Positions 25,655 to 39,127 of a stretch of DNA of 64,000 bases are shown here, piece by piece; position 1 is the stretch's first letter; each line of letters begins with the position of its first letter. Made by a program: the position numbers and the translations under genes. The notes below the pieces were generated by a model. That model worked only from the letters and a program-made list of their open reading frames with translations, ran no database searches and was not told the DNA's origin. The stretch covers positions 20,140,256-20,204,255 of the forward strand of contig NC_135357.1 of assembly GCF_051622035.1 (NCBI RefSeq), written 5' to 3'. This stretch comes from Arctopsyche grandis (taxonomy: Eukaryota > Arthropoda > Insecta > Trichoptera > Hydropsychidae).

Positions 25655-28600
25655 CGGCACACGATCTGGCCCCCGCGGCCTCGAAGTCCACCCTTCGCAG
25701 CCGGCGCTGCTCCTCCACTACACCCTGCAGGCTGCCATCCTCCACTCGACCGGAGAACAAATTCAACACCACACCAAGGTCAGTCGCACCCCTTTCAACA
25801 CACTTTCCTATTACAATACAATACAACACGCAATTACATCTTTTTTCAACATCTATGTCAGTGAATGTCAAAGAGGTAATTTCTCAATCACTTACATACA
25901 TACATACATTCATTTCTTTGATTGTTATTATCAGCTGGTCGAATTAGAAAAAAGTACATATTAGATAGAGCTTCAAATTCGCATATATGACATTACGGCA
26001 AATGTAGCTCGTCATAAATATTATGTATGCTTCGTAGCGTTTCCTTTTTCTTTTAACCATGTTATACATAGATTTTGCAATATTGAAAAATTAGATGCGC
26101 ACCGTTGAGCTTAGAATCGTAACAAAATTGATTCACAAGTTTATTCTGATATCGAAATAATTATTTGAAAATAAATTTTTCTTTTGTTATATTATTGATA
26201 TTGTTTTTTATGAAATGTAGTAATTTGTGGTAGTAAGTCTCTGGCAATATGACCCCAATGTTTAAGTATCCTAAATTTCAAGTCGCTTATTGGATAGCGA
26301 ATATGCCTGTATAGTGGGAGTGCAGAGAATTCTGATTGCTTTTGTTGTATGTGTATTTTGTAGATACATCGATACTAGTTTTTAATGTATTAAATTCAAT
26401 CTATAGGACTTGCACAAGTTAATCAAGCTGCCAGGATTAAATGCTGCTACCGATAGTGCCGCATTAGCTAAACGAGTGGTAGATAAATGCGATTTAATTC
26501 ATCCTTCACAACTTAATGAAGTGGAATATTTGATAGAGTTCTTGAAAAATCGAAACGAAAGCTTAAGTCAGTGCCAAATTCGTCTTCAATATTTTACTCT
26601 ATGTATATTGCTGATGTTTTGTTTTAATTATTTTTCTTTTTTAGATTTAAGTTCAAACTTGCGTATAAAAAGGGATAGCCACTCGAAGCCGAGGGAAACC
26701 ACAATGGGGCCTATAGATGGAGCTACGGCCACTATAAATGCCGTCGATCAATATATAGAGCTATTGTACGAAGATATTCAAGATAAAATTAAAGGATCGG
26801 CTTTAATTTTACAACTAGCTAGAAATCCTGATAATTTAATTGAATTATCAAAAAACGGTATGTACAATGTTTTATGTTTTCAATATTTTATAAAATTATT
26901 TTGTTTTGAAAGTTGACATTTTATGTTTTAAAAATTCTCCTTATATAGAGGCGTTGCTGAGTGCACTATCGAGAGTATTAAGGGAAGAATGGAAAAAAAG
27001 CATCGAATTGAGTACAAATATTGTATTTACATTTTTTTCATTTTCAACATATAATGAATTTCATCCTATTATACTTCAGTATAAAATCGGTTCACTGTGT
27101 ATGGATGTTATTGATTTTGAATTGAAAAGATTTGACCAATGGAAAGAAAGCCTCGATGGAAAAGTCAAATCAGTCGTCAGTACTGAAAAAGTTAGTACAT
27201 TCGTTATTATAAATTTCAATTATATTTAAAGTGTTAATAAATAAATAATTTTAATGACACAAAAATGTGGTGCTGTAGATTGATTTACCAAAAAGCAAAA
27301 TTCCTGAACCTAAACGACGTCCGAAATCTGGCACGTGGGCTGTTGCCGACATGAATCCCGGAAACAGAAATTCTCGATCTCTCAATAAAAGTTATCACGA
27401 AGAATTGTGCAACATGGCCGAATCTCCTAAAAGTGACGAAGAGCAATTAAAACGAAAACTCAAGGCGTTGACTAAAAGACAAGAACAACTTCTACGTGTG
27501 GCGTTTTATTTATTGCTCAATATAGCAGATAATATCAAAGTCGAAGAAAAAATGCACAAAAAAGACATAGTTGGATTGTTGATTGGAGCTTTGCAGAGAC
27601 ACTCAAACGTGGACTTGTCGATTTTGATCATTTCATTTCTCTTGAAACTCTCTGTGTATAAAGAAAACAAAGATGCAATGGTTAATTTGGGTTTTGTTGA
27701 TAGATTCCCAGATTTATTAGACGCTGGTGCATCTAGTCCAGACTTGCTAAATGTTACACTTCGTTTATTGTTCAATCTTACATTTGACACTAAATTGAGA
27801 AATCGAATGGTCAAAATTGGACTTCTTCCTAAACTTATTTCGTATATTAGTAAGTTTATGTTCGTAGTATTATACATTATTGAATTACTGTTGACGTTTT
27901 AATAAACATTAATTATCTTTAGGTGATGATAAACATACATCAATCATAACAAAAGCTTTATATCATCTGAGTATGGACGATAGAGTCAAAGCAATGTTTG
28001 CTCACACTGATTGTGCTACCCTGGTTCGTATTACATACTTTAAAATTTTAAAAAATCGGATGTGATCAACCCACGACTTTATCTATGTATTTGAGGAATA
28101 TAGGAAGTATAAAAAACAAAATTCGATATTGAAATGTACATACACGTTCACACATACCAGCTATGAAAGCATTTAGATCATGAAAATGTGATCAGTGATC
28201 GATTCAAAGCTCGAATCAGTCAAAATCTCGAGTTCAAATTATCGCATGATCACAAAACTTCATCTATTGTTACTTTGTACATAGATAAAGTAAAAACTAA
28301 GCTGTTATTACTATTAATTAAATATACTTTCAGGTGACTGATATGGTTTTACTAAGCAAAGATGGAATCCAGCGAACGGAATTGGCTGCACTTGCAGTAA
28401 ATCTGTCTCTACAACCACGATGTGCTGCGTTGATGGCTGGATCTGGCCGTTTAGCTGCTCTGGCTGCTCGAGCATTTCGTGCGACTGATTTGCTTTTAAT
28501 TAAACTTATCCGCAACTTATCTCAGCATTCGGAAAATAAACATTTATTTATTGTAAGATTTATAAAATCTGTATATGTAAATACTTCAATTTCATGTATG

Positions 28601-30209
28601 TTCATAAATAGATACATCAATGACAACTTTATATTAGATAACTTGAATATATGTACCTTAGAACTTACATACATTCAAATTTTCTAGGAGTTTGTAGGAG
28701 ACATAGCAAGCGTTATAACAACAACCAATTGGGTTGACGAGGCTTTTGTTGTAGAATGCTTAGGAATTCTTGGAAACATCTTACAACCTGATCTAGACAT
28801 ACACGCTCTAGTGAAGCAATATAATTTTAATTCATTCTTATCCAATATATTGAATCCAGGTAATTATCATTTACACTTTATACATATAGTTATAAATAAA
28901 TTAATGGTATAAATTAATGAAAAAACATTACTAACTTTCTCCTTTGTACAATCAGAATATTTCATTACAATGCACGTACTCCTTGTAAATGTTTCAGACT
29001 CCACGGCTAATGAAGAAGTAATTTTGGGTACTGTGGTGGTAGCAGGAGCTATTGCCGGTGAAGAAGCGGCTGCAGTAGGTTTATGTGCTAATGGAATACC
29101 AACACTACTCGTTCAACTATTGCGAGCACGCCAAGAAGACGATGAATTGGTTTTACAAATAGTATTCGCTTTTCGACAATTGCTGAGACATCCATCATCA
29201 GCTGCTCACTTGATCAACAATACAGGTATTACAATACATTTATTATATTTTAATTTTGATGTATGTATACATATATGTATGTACATATGGAAGTATTATA
29301 ATATATTTATCATATAAAATTTGGGCACATTTTTTTATCTTCATTTCAGAAGCTCCAGCGTATTTGATTGACCTTATTCAAGATAAGAATTTAGAAATAA
29401 GAAAATTATGTGAATCTTGTCTTGATGTCATTACTCAAACTAATTCTGAATGGGCAGTTAGAATTAAAGTAAATACTTAGTTTTATTTTCTATATTAATA
29501 TAAATTTCTTTCTAAAATTTTATTATATTTATATACACATGTATTATTTATTGGCAGTTGATGGAATTCTAGTTATCTCCATCGCAGTCTTAATTGCGTG
29601 TGTAATGACGAAAATTACATTTACCACTGATAGATTGATATATAACCTACTATACATATACACAATATCTATAATAGTATATTTCTTAGGTGGAACGTTT
29701 TCGATGTCACAATGCACAGTGGCTGAATGTTGTTGAGGAATTAGTGGGAGATGGTGAAGCTGGAGAAATGTCAGATCCGGATCTTCCGCCATATTTATCC
29801 TCTGAATACTTGTCTAATAACAATATTTTCAAAGCAGGTAGATATAAAGAATATTATCTGTTAATATAAGTTGGCTTTGTCGTTATTAAATATTAAATTA
29901 CAATTATAGGCTCCCAGATGTCTTTGAGTGCAACTGATGAATCTGATTTATTGGGAGATAATGAAAGTGGTGAGGTTTCAAGTAGACCACGAAGCAGGTA
30001 ATAAAACAAGTTATGACAACACTATGATATAGATATCAATTTATTAGAAACATCTATTTCTTACTATGCTTTTATTCTTTTAAAGATATAGTAAAGATAT
30101 GGAGGACATGGATTTTGCACTTATGGGAAATTCAGGACTGCTAACAAAATCCTCAAATTCCATGGATTCTGATTCCATAATGGCAACTGAATATCCATTA
30201 CAAGATTAA
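25655..30209 (+). CDS. Kap3: Kinesin-associated protein 3 (KAP3), 5' end incomplete
   Basis: KAP3 is the non-motor armadillo-repeat subunit of heterotrimeric kinesin-2, linking the motor to cargo and needed for transport along cilia and axons. Thirteen exons keep frame: 25655-25778, 26407-26566, 26645-26857, 26949-27190, 27279-27849, 27923-28023, 28334-28552, 28688-28859, 28998-29225, 29350-29468, 29690-29837, 29910-29997 and 30086-30209. They give 835 residues plus a few missing at the start; the human protein has 792. Strong matches to the human sequence include YIELLYEDI, RGSALILQLARNPDNL (here KGSALI...), RQEQLLRVAFYLLLNIA, GLLPKL, ARQEDDE and EAPAYLIDLIQDKN. No in-frame ATG precedes LEVHPSQ, so a first exon with about ten residues must lie upstream; I could not identify it. 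Exon 9 could alternatively start at 28956. Confidence 0.95.
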
Positions 30210-31291
30210 TAAGATAATTTAGCTTTTCTGCAATTTAATTAGTTAAATACTTATATATGTATGTATGTATACATTGTGTGATTATTTGCTTTCTCTAGAA
30301 AAATGTAACAATATTTTAATTACAACTGCATATGTAGATTTGCTTAAAATGGCTTCTAAAATCAGTGATCAACAACCTACATATGACCTGAGGGTAATTC
30401 AATAATATGACCTCAATAATGTAATTTTTTATATATTTTATTTTATAGAACAAATAATTATGCTTAACAATTTCGTAAAATTTTAATTTAATTATAAACT
30501 CAGTAATCTATAATAAAATTTATCCAATTGCCCAAAAGGCTACTAATCTAAATCATGTATACTTTTACTGTTTATACACTCAAAGAAATTTTATTATTAC
30601 AATGAATGCATAAATTAGCTATTTAAACTTGTATACCTTGATATATGTATGTATACTATCAAAATGATGTTAAGGTACAATGGAATAATAAATCAATTAA
30701 TGTAGTTGCACTGCATTTTCAAATACACATGTGTGTATGTTGAACGTAAAGTATTAAATAAAAATGAAATTGATCTCTATATTTATATTATGCACAAAGT
30801 ATTGAACAAGTTTTATTTTTTTCAACAAATTCTAGTCATTTTGTTGTATATTTATTTTTTTATAAATACATATAATATATTGCAATGTGTAAAAACAACA
30901 ATAAAATAAACTTTTAAAATTTATATTATTTATTTTAAATTGTTTACAAGCAAATGAGATAAAAATATTGTCTAATTTTTTTATTTACATTATTGTTCCA
31001 AGTTTTATTGATCTATACATGTATGTTAATCCAGCAGACACATCACTTTTACAAAAATCAGAAGTATCCTGGATATTTTAATTCTTGTTACAACAATGAC
31101 TTAAAAACTTCCATACATCGTTAAATTAGATGGAATGCAGAAATACATAAACTTTAAAATATTTATATTTAAATAATATAAGCATTTTAGATCTTTCGTA
31201 TGAGAATGTTTACACATTAAAATAACAACGATAATATACATATAATTATGAAGAACAAGACTATATCATTATTTTTAAACATCTTAATGAA
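30210..31291. other. Spacer between convergent KAP3 and bublin-like gene
   Basis: AT-rich, probably containing the two 3' untranslated regions. Several AATAAA sites and TATGTATG microsatellites are present, and no coding. Confidence 0.5.
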
Positions 31292-31668
31292 TTAACTTTT
31301 ATTTCCATGGTTGCGGGACGGGCCAATCTCTTTCTTCAATTCCTCTCGTATTTCCTTATTGGATTGAAGTAATTTAGCAAACTCTGCATGGATTCGATCA
31401 TTCTTCATCTCCATCGCATCTAAAACTGTATTCAGATCATCCAATCGTGCATCTAACATGTCGAACTCTGTTGGGGGATAAAATTGACACGTTAAATTGG
31501 TAATTACTATATAAAGAAATGAAACAGTTCTACAAACTAATTTGGAATATAAATTTCCACGAGACCTTCAGGATCGAGTTGGTTTTGTGTCTCCTGTGGA
31601 GTTTGTATCTCCTGTGGAGCTTGTGATTCCTGCGGAGGCGGATCTGGCGACATCTCGGCACTTGACAT
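31292..31668 (-). CDS. Bublin/BBLN (C9orf16, UPF0184)-like coiled-coil protein
   Basis: A small gene of two exons, 31566-31668 and 31292-31467, giving 92 residues. The first 34 residues are Pro/Gln-rich with three repeats of the kind PQE.Q. The rest is a coiled coil: LDARLDDLNTVLDAMEMKND followed by HAEFAKLLQSNKEIREEL. This lines up with LDQINSCLDHLEEKNDHLHARLQELLESNRQTR in human BBLN. BBLN proteins sit at intermediate filaments and keep the apical lumen of tubes in shape in nematodes. The role in insects is not known to me. The donor was chosen at GAAG/GTCTCG, because this restores both the frame and the alignment. Confidence 0.78.
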
Positions 31669-32325
31669 AGTCGCCTCAATGACAACTGTCACCTGACCGA
31701 TTGCGATTATCTGATTTCCCCCCCGTCCCTTTCCCTTTACCGTCGTTTGCTACACAAGCCTGCAACGTAATCATTTCTTATTATTACAGAACAACATACA
31801 TATATTCAGCCATAACCGTACGCAGTGAACCTAAATCTGTGTCCCGTATCATGGTCCATAAGTCAGTTGTCCCGGTTTTCTATCTAGCATTCAGTTAGTC
31901 GGACAAAAACAACTGACAAGAAAAATAAATGAATGTGATAATGAAAGGTTTAAGGGTGGCAGGGTGCTAGTGCAAATCACAAGAGCCAATCATTCCTCGT
32001 CCTTTCGCTTGTTTCACGGTCATTTCACCGTGTGACCTTTTCATCGTATGGTATTTTCACCGTGTGACCAATTCATCCGGTGATCTGGAATTACTTGATC
32101 GTATACACAGAGTCATGCGAAAAGAGTGACGGACCGGAATGCGTTCAAAATCTGGGGGCGCCACAATCGTCATCACACATTTGCGAAACTCTCATCCATC
32201 TCACATTATAAATTTTGTCAACTCATCTTTCTTTAACCCTTTTACATTTTCTCGGGTACCATTCCAGTACTCTTTTTGTCTATATTGTTTTTCCTATGAT
32301 AACAAAATGAAAATACAAAAAGTGT
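31669..32325. mobile_element. Decayed copy related to the hAT-like element at 60659
   Basis: From about 31850 to 32150 phrases recur in order: AGTCAGTTGTCCCG, TTCTATCTA, GTTAGTC-GACAAAAA, TTCGCTTG, GGTCATTTCACC, GTATACACAGAG and TTCAAAATC. They match 60700-60950. No clear ends or target duplication were found here. An extra block of ACCGTGTGACC-type repeats lies at about 32020-32090. The first 150 bases of the range are probably the upstream region of the bublin-like gene. Confidence 0.5.
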
Positions 32326-32604
32326 TGTAGGCATATAGTATGTACAGACTCCAGGGATGTTCAACTCGAGAGCACCCCGGAAGTCGGTTTCGTAGAAGCT
32401 CGTGGTAAGCGTGGGCGGGGCTGGTTTCCTCCAAGGGATCTACAGGTCGTCGTCTGCGGTCTGGTCTCTGCTGCTGTCGGCTCGGCTCGATGTATATCTC
32501 TCTCTCTCTCTCGTACAGTGTGCGTAAGTGAGGGTGATACGGGACAAAGGCGGGAAATTGAATAGTAATGAAAACAGGTTATAATTCTGTTTGTATGGTG
32601 ACTG

Positions 32605-32770
<166 letters not shown>

Positions 32771-33593
32771 AGAGATCAAGCAGGGGGCAAAAAAAAGGGG
32801 GGGGGGGGGGAGTCCGACTTGAAATTAGCGCGCACGTGTTCAAGAGGTTATGATAACCTCACTCAACCACGTGGCTACGTGATCTGACTTCGACGAAGAG
32901 AGACCAGGAATTCCTCACTTCTCACCGGACGTATACTGAAGCTGTACTTCCAGTATCGTCTGCCGACCAAGGCTGAGCTGATCGGGACTCGGTGGTGGGA
33001 ACCAACTCGGTAGCGAACGGAGATGTTCACTCGACCGACGCGGAAAACGAATAGGAGGCGGGGACGCGCGCTCGGCGCCGATCTCCCTCCAAAACGGCTC
33101 CTTTGGTCGTAACGCCACGAAAGCTGACCATGAAGACTTGGTCGGAACATACTCCCCCCGTTGGAAGTCAGAGGATCGAATTCCAAAACAAACAAGAATT
33201 AATGGTGCACAAGCGACTAATGAAATACACAAAAACCAAGCAAATAAGCAAAAAAATAACAACAAAATAAAAAACAACACAACACATAACCCAGTCAGCA
33301 AACAAAATAACATTAGTCCATCGTCAATTTCCCATCCTACATAAGCAGCTGACTAAGCCGGCAAGAAACAAACAAAAAATAGACAAACAAACAACCAAAA
33401 CACCAACAAATAACCAACACCAATGCTAGGTAACAATATTGTTCAATCGTTATATGTCCCAATCTATCCTGATAGCTCTATTACAAAGCACCAATCAAAC
33501 CAACAAGAGAAGCATAAAAGAAAAGCAACTCAAAAACTTAAGTTAAAACACATAAACTGAATCCACAACACAGATACAAACAACGCGCCAACT

Positions 33594-35894
33594 TTAATGT
33601 GGGACGTTATGAACGTTCGCCACACCGTTGCACAAATTCACTGAGTGCTGCTCGACTGGCAGTCGAGCTACTCGCCGGACTGCTCGCTTGGTGTTGCTGA
33701 TGGAGGAGTAGTAGGACCTACTCCTGTGACCCTGTCTGCCAGGGGCCGCTGCTGCATGTGCTGGTGTGGTAGCACCCTCGCTCCGGGCTGATCGACCAGA
33801 TCCTCCTGCTGTTGCGCAACTAGTGGTGCGCCAACTAGGAACTGGCCAGGAGTTATGGGAGCTGGGTTGGGAAGGTCGAAAGATGTGAGGGTTAAAGGGC
33901 GCGGGTACATTGCGCTTCGGCAAGCGGAATCTTCGTACCGCGGAAATACGCGATTCGTCCAGGGGACGCGTAACTGTCTTGACTGGACGTCTCGCGCCAA
34001 AACAAGATAACGGATCACGACCCGTTGTGTGATGGCAATTCCGAGAATCACTTGAAACTGTGGGCGCTTCTAGAGAGCCGCCCAATATCCAGCCGAAAGC
34101 TGTATTCATCATCGCGATGCGTCCTCCTCTGTCACCGCGTGACTTGGAGGGAACTAAAATGGTACGTTTGCCATTGCGTAACATCGCATGATAGGCGTCG
34201 CTGCCTATCACCATATCCACTGTACCGGGAATATCGAATGATGGATCGGCAAGGGGGAGATGAAGCGGCAAATGGCTCCGAATCTCGGACACGTTGCGCG
34301 ATGGAAGTTGATTCGCGATCTCGGGCATGATTGCGCAATCGAGATCAACACTGGAGCCCTGATTGGGGATGCGCGGTAGAATTCGAATTACCGCGCCACT
34401 AGTAATGGACGTCCTATTTGAACCTATTCCTACCAGGTTGACGTCCATCCTTTTCGACTTTAAGGCGAGTCGCCTTCTTAAGTCTTCAGAGATGAGGTTG
34501 AGTTCGGAGCCGTTATCTAACAATGCTCGAACCTTGTGCGAACGCCCATCTCCGCCGCGAACTTGTACTTCCACGGTGGATAACAGGACAGTTCGGGCGT
34601 GAGAATGCGATACGCGTCTCACCGAGTGTAAAACCAACGATGATTTTACGGGTTTGGCGTTCTCTGATTTCTTTGGGCTCCGATAATGTTTGGCCTTATT
34701 TGAAGGCGAAGTTTGGTATGGAGTTGAGTCATGTAACATGGTGTGATGGGCATGACCGCATTTGAAGCATCTCTGCTTTGTTTGGCACGCGTGAACTATG
34801 TGCCCTGGCCTCAAGCAGTTGAGACATAGTCGACGTTTTATGGCGTTCGACCTACGCTCATCACCGCTCATTTGGCGGAATGATGGACAGGCTAGCAGAG
34901 AATGACTTCCGCTGCAACTGATGCAGGAGGGGCGTTCCCTCCTCACATGCAGAACTGCTGCCTTCGGATTCGTAATGGTTCTTGGTCGAGGATTCGACTC
35001 GCCTTTTAAGACGAAGTCGGCATTTGCCATCGATTGGCACTGGCACGTTAGAAAATGCATTATTTTGCTAAACGTGCAGTCTTCATACTTGGGAGTCTGA
35101 AGCTCCCATTGCAGAAGTGTACTCCGGTCGAGTTTTCTGGTGATAAACATCACCAGAATCTCGTTCCAGGTCTCGACCCGGACGCCCAAGTTAACGAGCG
35201 CACGTACATGCATGTTGGCATCATCTATGAGACGACGCAGACTGACGTGATTGTTGCTCACGACTGGCTCGGCTTCAAGCAATGCCTGAAGGTGATACTG
35301 AACAACAATTTTTTTGTTGTTATAGCGTTGATCCAAAATGGACCACGCGCTCGTAAATGCATTTGAAGCTAATTCCAGGCCGTCAACTAAACGTTGGGGC
35401 TCTCCTTTTAGGCTTCCTAGTAAGTATTGGAACCGGGCGATTTGCGAACTCTCGCCGGCCATAGCGGCCAAGAAGCGTTGTGAAAAAAGCGGCCAATTTT
35501 GGACGTTGCCTTCGAAGGTGGGCAACTCCAAACGGGGCAATTTTATTGCCGAATTTGATTGCGGTACAGGTGACATTGTGAGGTTAGCGCCATCTAACGG
35601 TGAAGCGCTCAATTGCGGCTCACGCAAATTGATTGCTTCGGTGCATCGCACGAAGGCGGCCATATGCTCCCTATCAAATAGGTCCACGACGGATTCGGAG
35701 GCCTGCGCCTCTTCTTGGTCCAGCTCGTTTATCTGAGCTTGGATCGCTTCGAATTCAGACAGTAATGGTCTGATTGTTTCGAGCCTGATTCTGAGCTCGA
35801 AGATGCTCAGATCGTCCCCCAATTGATTCGCGTTTCTCGTTAACCGAGCGCGAATTCTTTTCCGCGTATTTTTAAGCGTACTCAAAGACGCCAT
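33594..35894 (-). CDS. Gag-protease polyprotein of the BEL/Pao element
   Basis: A long frame of 766 codons within the BEL/Pao element. The N-terminal half resembles the Pao-type Gag (DUF1759, with LPTFEGNVQNWPLFSQRF near residue 125). Cys-His zinc knuckles of the form C..C...H....C follow (around 350-410). An aspartic protease of the DUF1758 type comes next, with its catalytic phrase ALLDNGSELNLIS near 460. The last 130 residues are not recognised. This is a transposon gene, not a host gene. Confidence 0.85.
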   Translation of the reverse strand: MASLSTLKNTRKRIRARLTRNANQLGDDLSIFELRIRLETIRPLLSEFEAIQAQINELDQEEAQASESVVDLFDREHMAAFVRCTEAINLREPQLSASPLDGANLTMSPVPQSNSAIKLPRLELPTFEGNVQNWPLFSQRFLAAMAGESSQIARFQYLLGSLKGEPQRLVDGLELASNAFTSAWSILDQRYNNKKIVVQYHLQALLEAEPVVSNNHVSLRRLIDDANMHVRALVNLGVRVETWNEILVMFITRKLDRSTLLQWELQTPKYEDCTFSKIMHFLTCQCQSMANADFVLKGESNPRPRTITNPKAAVLHVRRERPSCISCSGSHSLLACPSFRQMSGDERRSNAIKRRLCLNCLRPGHIVHACQTKQRCFKCGHAHHTMLHDSTPYQTSPSNKAKHYRSPKKSENAKPVKSSLVLHSVRRVSHSHARTVLLSTVEVQVRGGDGRSHKVRALLDNGSELNLISEDLRRRLALKSKRMDVNLVGIGSNRTSITSGAVIRILPRIPNQGSSVDLDCAIMPEIANQLPSRNVSEIRSHLPLHLPLADPSFDIPGTVDMVIGSDAYHAMLRNGKRTILVPSKSRGDRGGRIAMMNTAFGWILGGSLEAPTVSSDSRNCHHTTGRDPLSCFGARRPVKTVTRPLDESRISAVRRFRLPKRNVPAPFNPHIFRPSQPSSHNSWPVPSWRTTSCATAGGSGRSARSEGATTPAHAAAAPGRQGHRSRSYYSSISNTKRAVRRVARLPVEQHSVNLCNGVANVHNVPH

Positions 35895-36329
35895 TATTGA
35901 AATGCGACGAAATCAAACAAAGGAAAAAATGGACGCGGGAAAAAACAAAATGGACGTTGACGACCAAAAAAATAGCAACAACAACAGAAAAATGCTAATT
36001 ACGACCAACCTGGATTCGACGACGTTGGAAGACCAGCTCTGAAGACATACGGAATCGAAGGACCAAATGTACAGACTCCAGGGATGTTCAACTCGAGAGC
36101 ACCCCGGAAGTCGGTTTCGTAGAAGCTCGTGGTAAGCGTGGGCGGGGCTGGTTTCCTCCAAGGGATCTACAGGTCGTCGTCTGCGGTCTGGTCTCTGCTG
36201 CTGTCGGCTCGGCTCGATGTATATCTCTCTCTCTCTCGTACAGTGTGCGTAAGTGAGGGTGATACGGGACAAAGGCGGGAAATTGAATAGTAATGAAAAC
36301 AGGTTATAATTCTGTTTGTATGGTGACTG

Positions 36330-36727
<398 letters not shown>

Positions 36728-37699
36728 AGAGATCAAGCAGGGGGCAAAAAAAAGGGGGGGGGGGGGGAGTCCGACTTGAAATTAGCGCGCACGTGTTCAA
36801 GAGGTTATGATAACCTCACTCAACCACGTGGCTACGTGATCTGACTTCGACGAAGAGAGACCAGGAATTCCTCACTTCTCACCGGACGTATACTGAAGCT
36901 GTACTTCCAGTATCGTCTGCCGATCAAGGCTGAGCTGATCGGGACTCGGTGGTGGGAACCAACTCGGTAGCGAACGGAGATGTTCACTCGACCGACGCGG
37001 AAAACGAATAGGAGGCGGGGACGCGCGCTCGGCGCCGATCTCCCTCCAAAACGGCTCCTTTGGTCGTAACGCCACGAAAGCTGACCATGAAGACTTGGTC
37101 GGAACATAGTACAACAAACAATGATCTCACGAGGCCACTGCGACACATATCCTGAAAATCGTTTACTCGTGGTAATCATTTACACGTGTTCGTGGAAACA
37201 AAGAAAAAGCATTCATGTGTGGCGCTTGAACCTATAAAACACGCGCCTCGAAAATAGGTCGACACGTGCTTCGTATACACGTGTCTTGGAAACAAAGGAA
37301 GCGTATGACCCCATTCTCTTACGGACATCGTCCTGGCTTTGACCCCAAAGCTATAAAACTCTCGTCCTGAGAACACGTGCCCTGGAGAACAAAGAGATCT
37401 TTTGCACACGCCACGCTTAGAACTTCCATATATAAACCAACGCAGCAACCTCCACCGGCAGAGTGAGCCTCTAGAGTTCAACTAGATCACATCTCCAAAG
37501 AAACCTCTTCGTACATACAATAACCATTGTACCAAATTGAACAAAAATAAACGATCCTCTTTCAAACTCAACTGAATTTCCATAAGCCGGGAAACGGTCG
37601 AAACTTTTCACTCGACCACCTGTTCTATAGTGTTCTCAAAGTTTCATGTAAATAACTTGTGAGCTAAGAATATTGAAATAAAAATGCAATTTTTTGTTT

Positions 37700-37972
37700 A
37701 CATTCGATCTGCTTTATAGACTTTGAAAAGACTTTTGATCGTGTCCAACACGTTTGCCCGATGGAAACTTTAAAAAATATTGGCCTGGATGACAGAGATG
37801 TCAAATTTCTAAGAAATATTTATTGGAATCAGATTGCGGTAGTGCGCGTCGATGATTAATTCACTGATAAGATTCCTAGTGAGGCGTCAAGCAAGGATGC
37901 ATCCTGTCACCTATCTTTTTTAACACCTACACATAATCTATCTTTCACGATGCTGTCCAAGAAGCAAAGGGT
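37700..37972 (+). pseudogene. LINE reverse transcriptase fragment, part 1
   Basis: CFIDFEKTFDRVQH near 37700 is the first catalytic block of a non-LTR reverse transcriptase. LKNIGLDDRDVKFLRNIYWNQ follows it. The frame is broken soon after. The same LINE resumes at 39024 after the TRIM insertion. Confidence 0.8.
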
Positions 37973-39023
37973 TGTGGCGGCTCGCTTATACGACATGGCC
38001 GAGTTTGGTTGCCTTCCTGCGAGTGGGAACCAACTCGGCTGGGTTCGGAGAGCTACTACTCACTCTGTCTTCAGCTGTCATATAATAAACACGTGCATTA
38101 ACATGCCAGTCGTCTCATTCGTTCATCCTCCATACTGGTGACCCCCTACATCGAGCCACGCAGCCTCGATCAATTTCAACATGCCGCTCATCCCTGCCTC
38201 GCCGCGCCCCCATCGCCATCAACACAGCACGCCGCGGCCCGCGGGTGACAATAAACGAGCAGACACGGCTACCTACCTACCTACCGACGTCCAGCCACAA
38301 CGTCGATGACAGGTGCAAAAAAATGGGGGTGCGAATGAGACGACGATCTTGACAGCTGGATGTGGAGTCATGCGCGATCCACTACACATAGAACGGTCAT
38401 CCAGCACCACAAGACATACACCACCTCAGTACCATCATCATCATCAAGGCCCCGTCCGTCCCCACGAGCGTCGTCACGCCGAGACGGGCGGTAGCGCTAC
38501 AACACCTCCACGAGCCACAACGACTCACAGTCCAGCTCGGAGTATCATCAACCACATCGATGCCCCTGCCGCCCCCGCCGCCCCACCAACCGACATCAGC
38601 CTCGGAAGAGCGGCGCCGCCGCAGCATCGCATCGCATCGGCGCGACCATCGGACCACCCACCGTCCTGCTCGCGACGTCACCGCCCTCGAATCTACCGAC
38701 CATTCAGGGCGGTACACCTATGTACACAGCGGATGACCCACGTCAACAATTTTTTTTCTCCCCACGTAATAATTTTTTCTCTTTGTGTAACAATAATTTT
38801 TTTCTATTGTAAAATTTGTTTCTTTGTAATTTTGGTATCGCTGATGCTGGGGGGGGAGTGATGTGGCGGCTCGCTTATACGACATGGCCGAGTTTGGTTG
38901 CCTTCCTGCGAGTGGGAACCAACTCGGCTGGGTTCGGAGAGCTACTACTCACTCTGTCTTCAGCTGTCATATAATAAACACGTGCATTAACATGCCAGTC
39001 GTCTCATTCGTTCATCCTCCATA
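37973..39023 (+). mobile_element. TRIM-type short LTR retrotransposon
   Basis: Two LTRs of 162 bp (37973-38134 and 38862-39023) appear identical. They start TGTGGCGGCTCG and end CATCCTCCATA. The target duplication is GGGT (37969-37972 and 39024-39027). After the first LTR comes a primer-binding-like TGGTGACCCC; before the second is a polypurine tract GGGGGGGGAGTGA. The 727-bp interior is GC-rich, with His/Pro/Ala-rich frames but no recognisable gag or pol. It therefore looks structurally whole as a non-autonomous miniature element, and recent. It splits the LINE reverse transcriptase. Confidence 0.88.
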
Positions 39024-39127
39024 GGGTATTAATATAGGCGGTGAAACAATCACCAATATACGATATGTCGATGATACGGCACTAGTTCTAGAAAATTTAC
39101 CTAGACCGTGTACATCGAGAAAGCAAT
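39024..39127 (+). pseudogene. LINE reverse transcriptase fragment, part 2
   Basis: GINIGGETITNIRYVDDTALV contains the YVDD catalytic block of the reverse transcriptase. It continues the LINE of 37700-37972 across the TRIM insertion. Confidence 0.8.

Noticed and set aside
28956-28997. Extra 14 residues at the start of KAP3 exon 9
   Set aside because: The frame is open and an AG lies at 28955, but the alignment with the family needs the later acceptor at 28997. Kept as an alternative only.
38313-38861. 182-codon frame within the TRIM element
   Set aside because: His/Pro/Ala-rich low-complexity sequence with no gag, protease or other recognised domain; GC-rich composition alone keeps the frame open.
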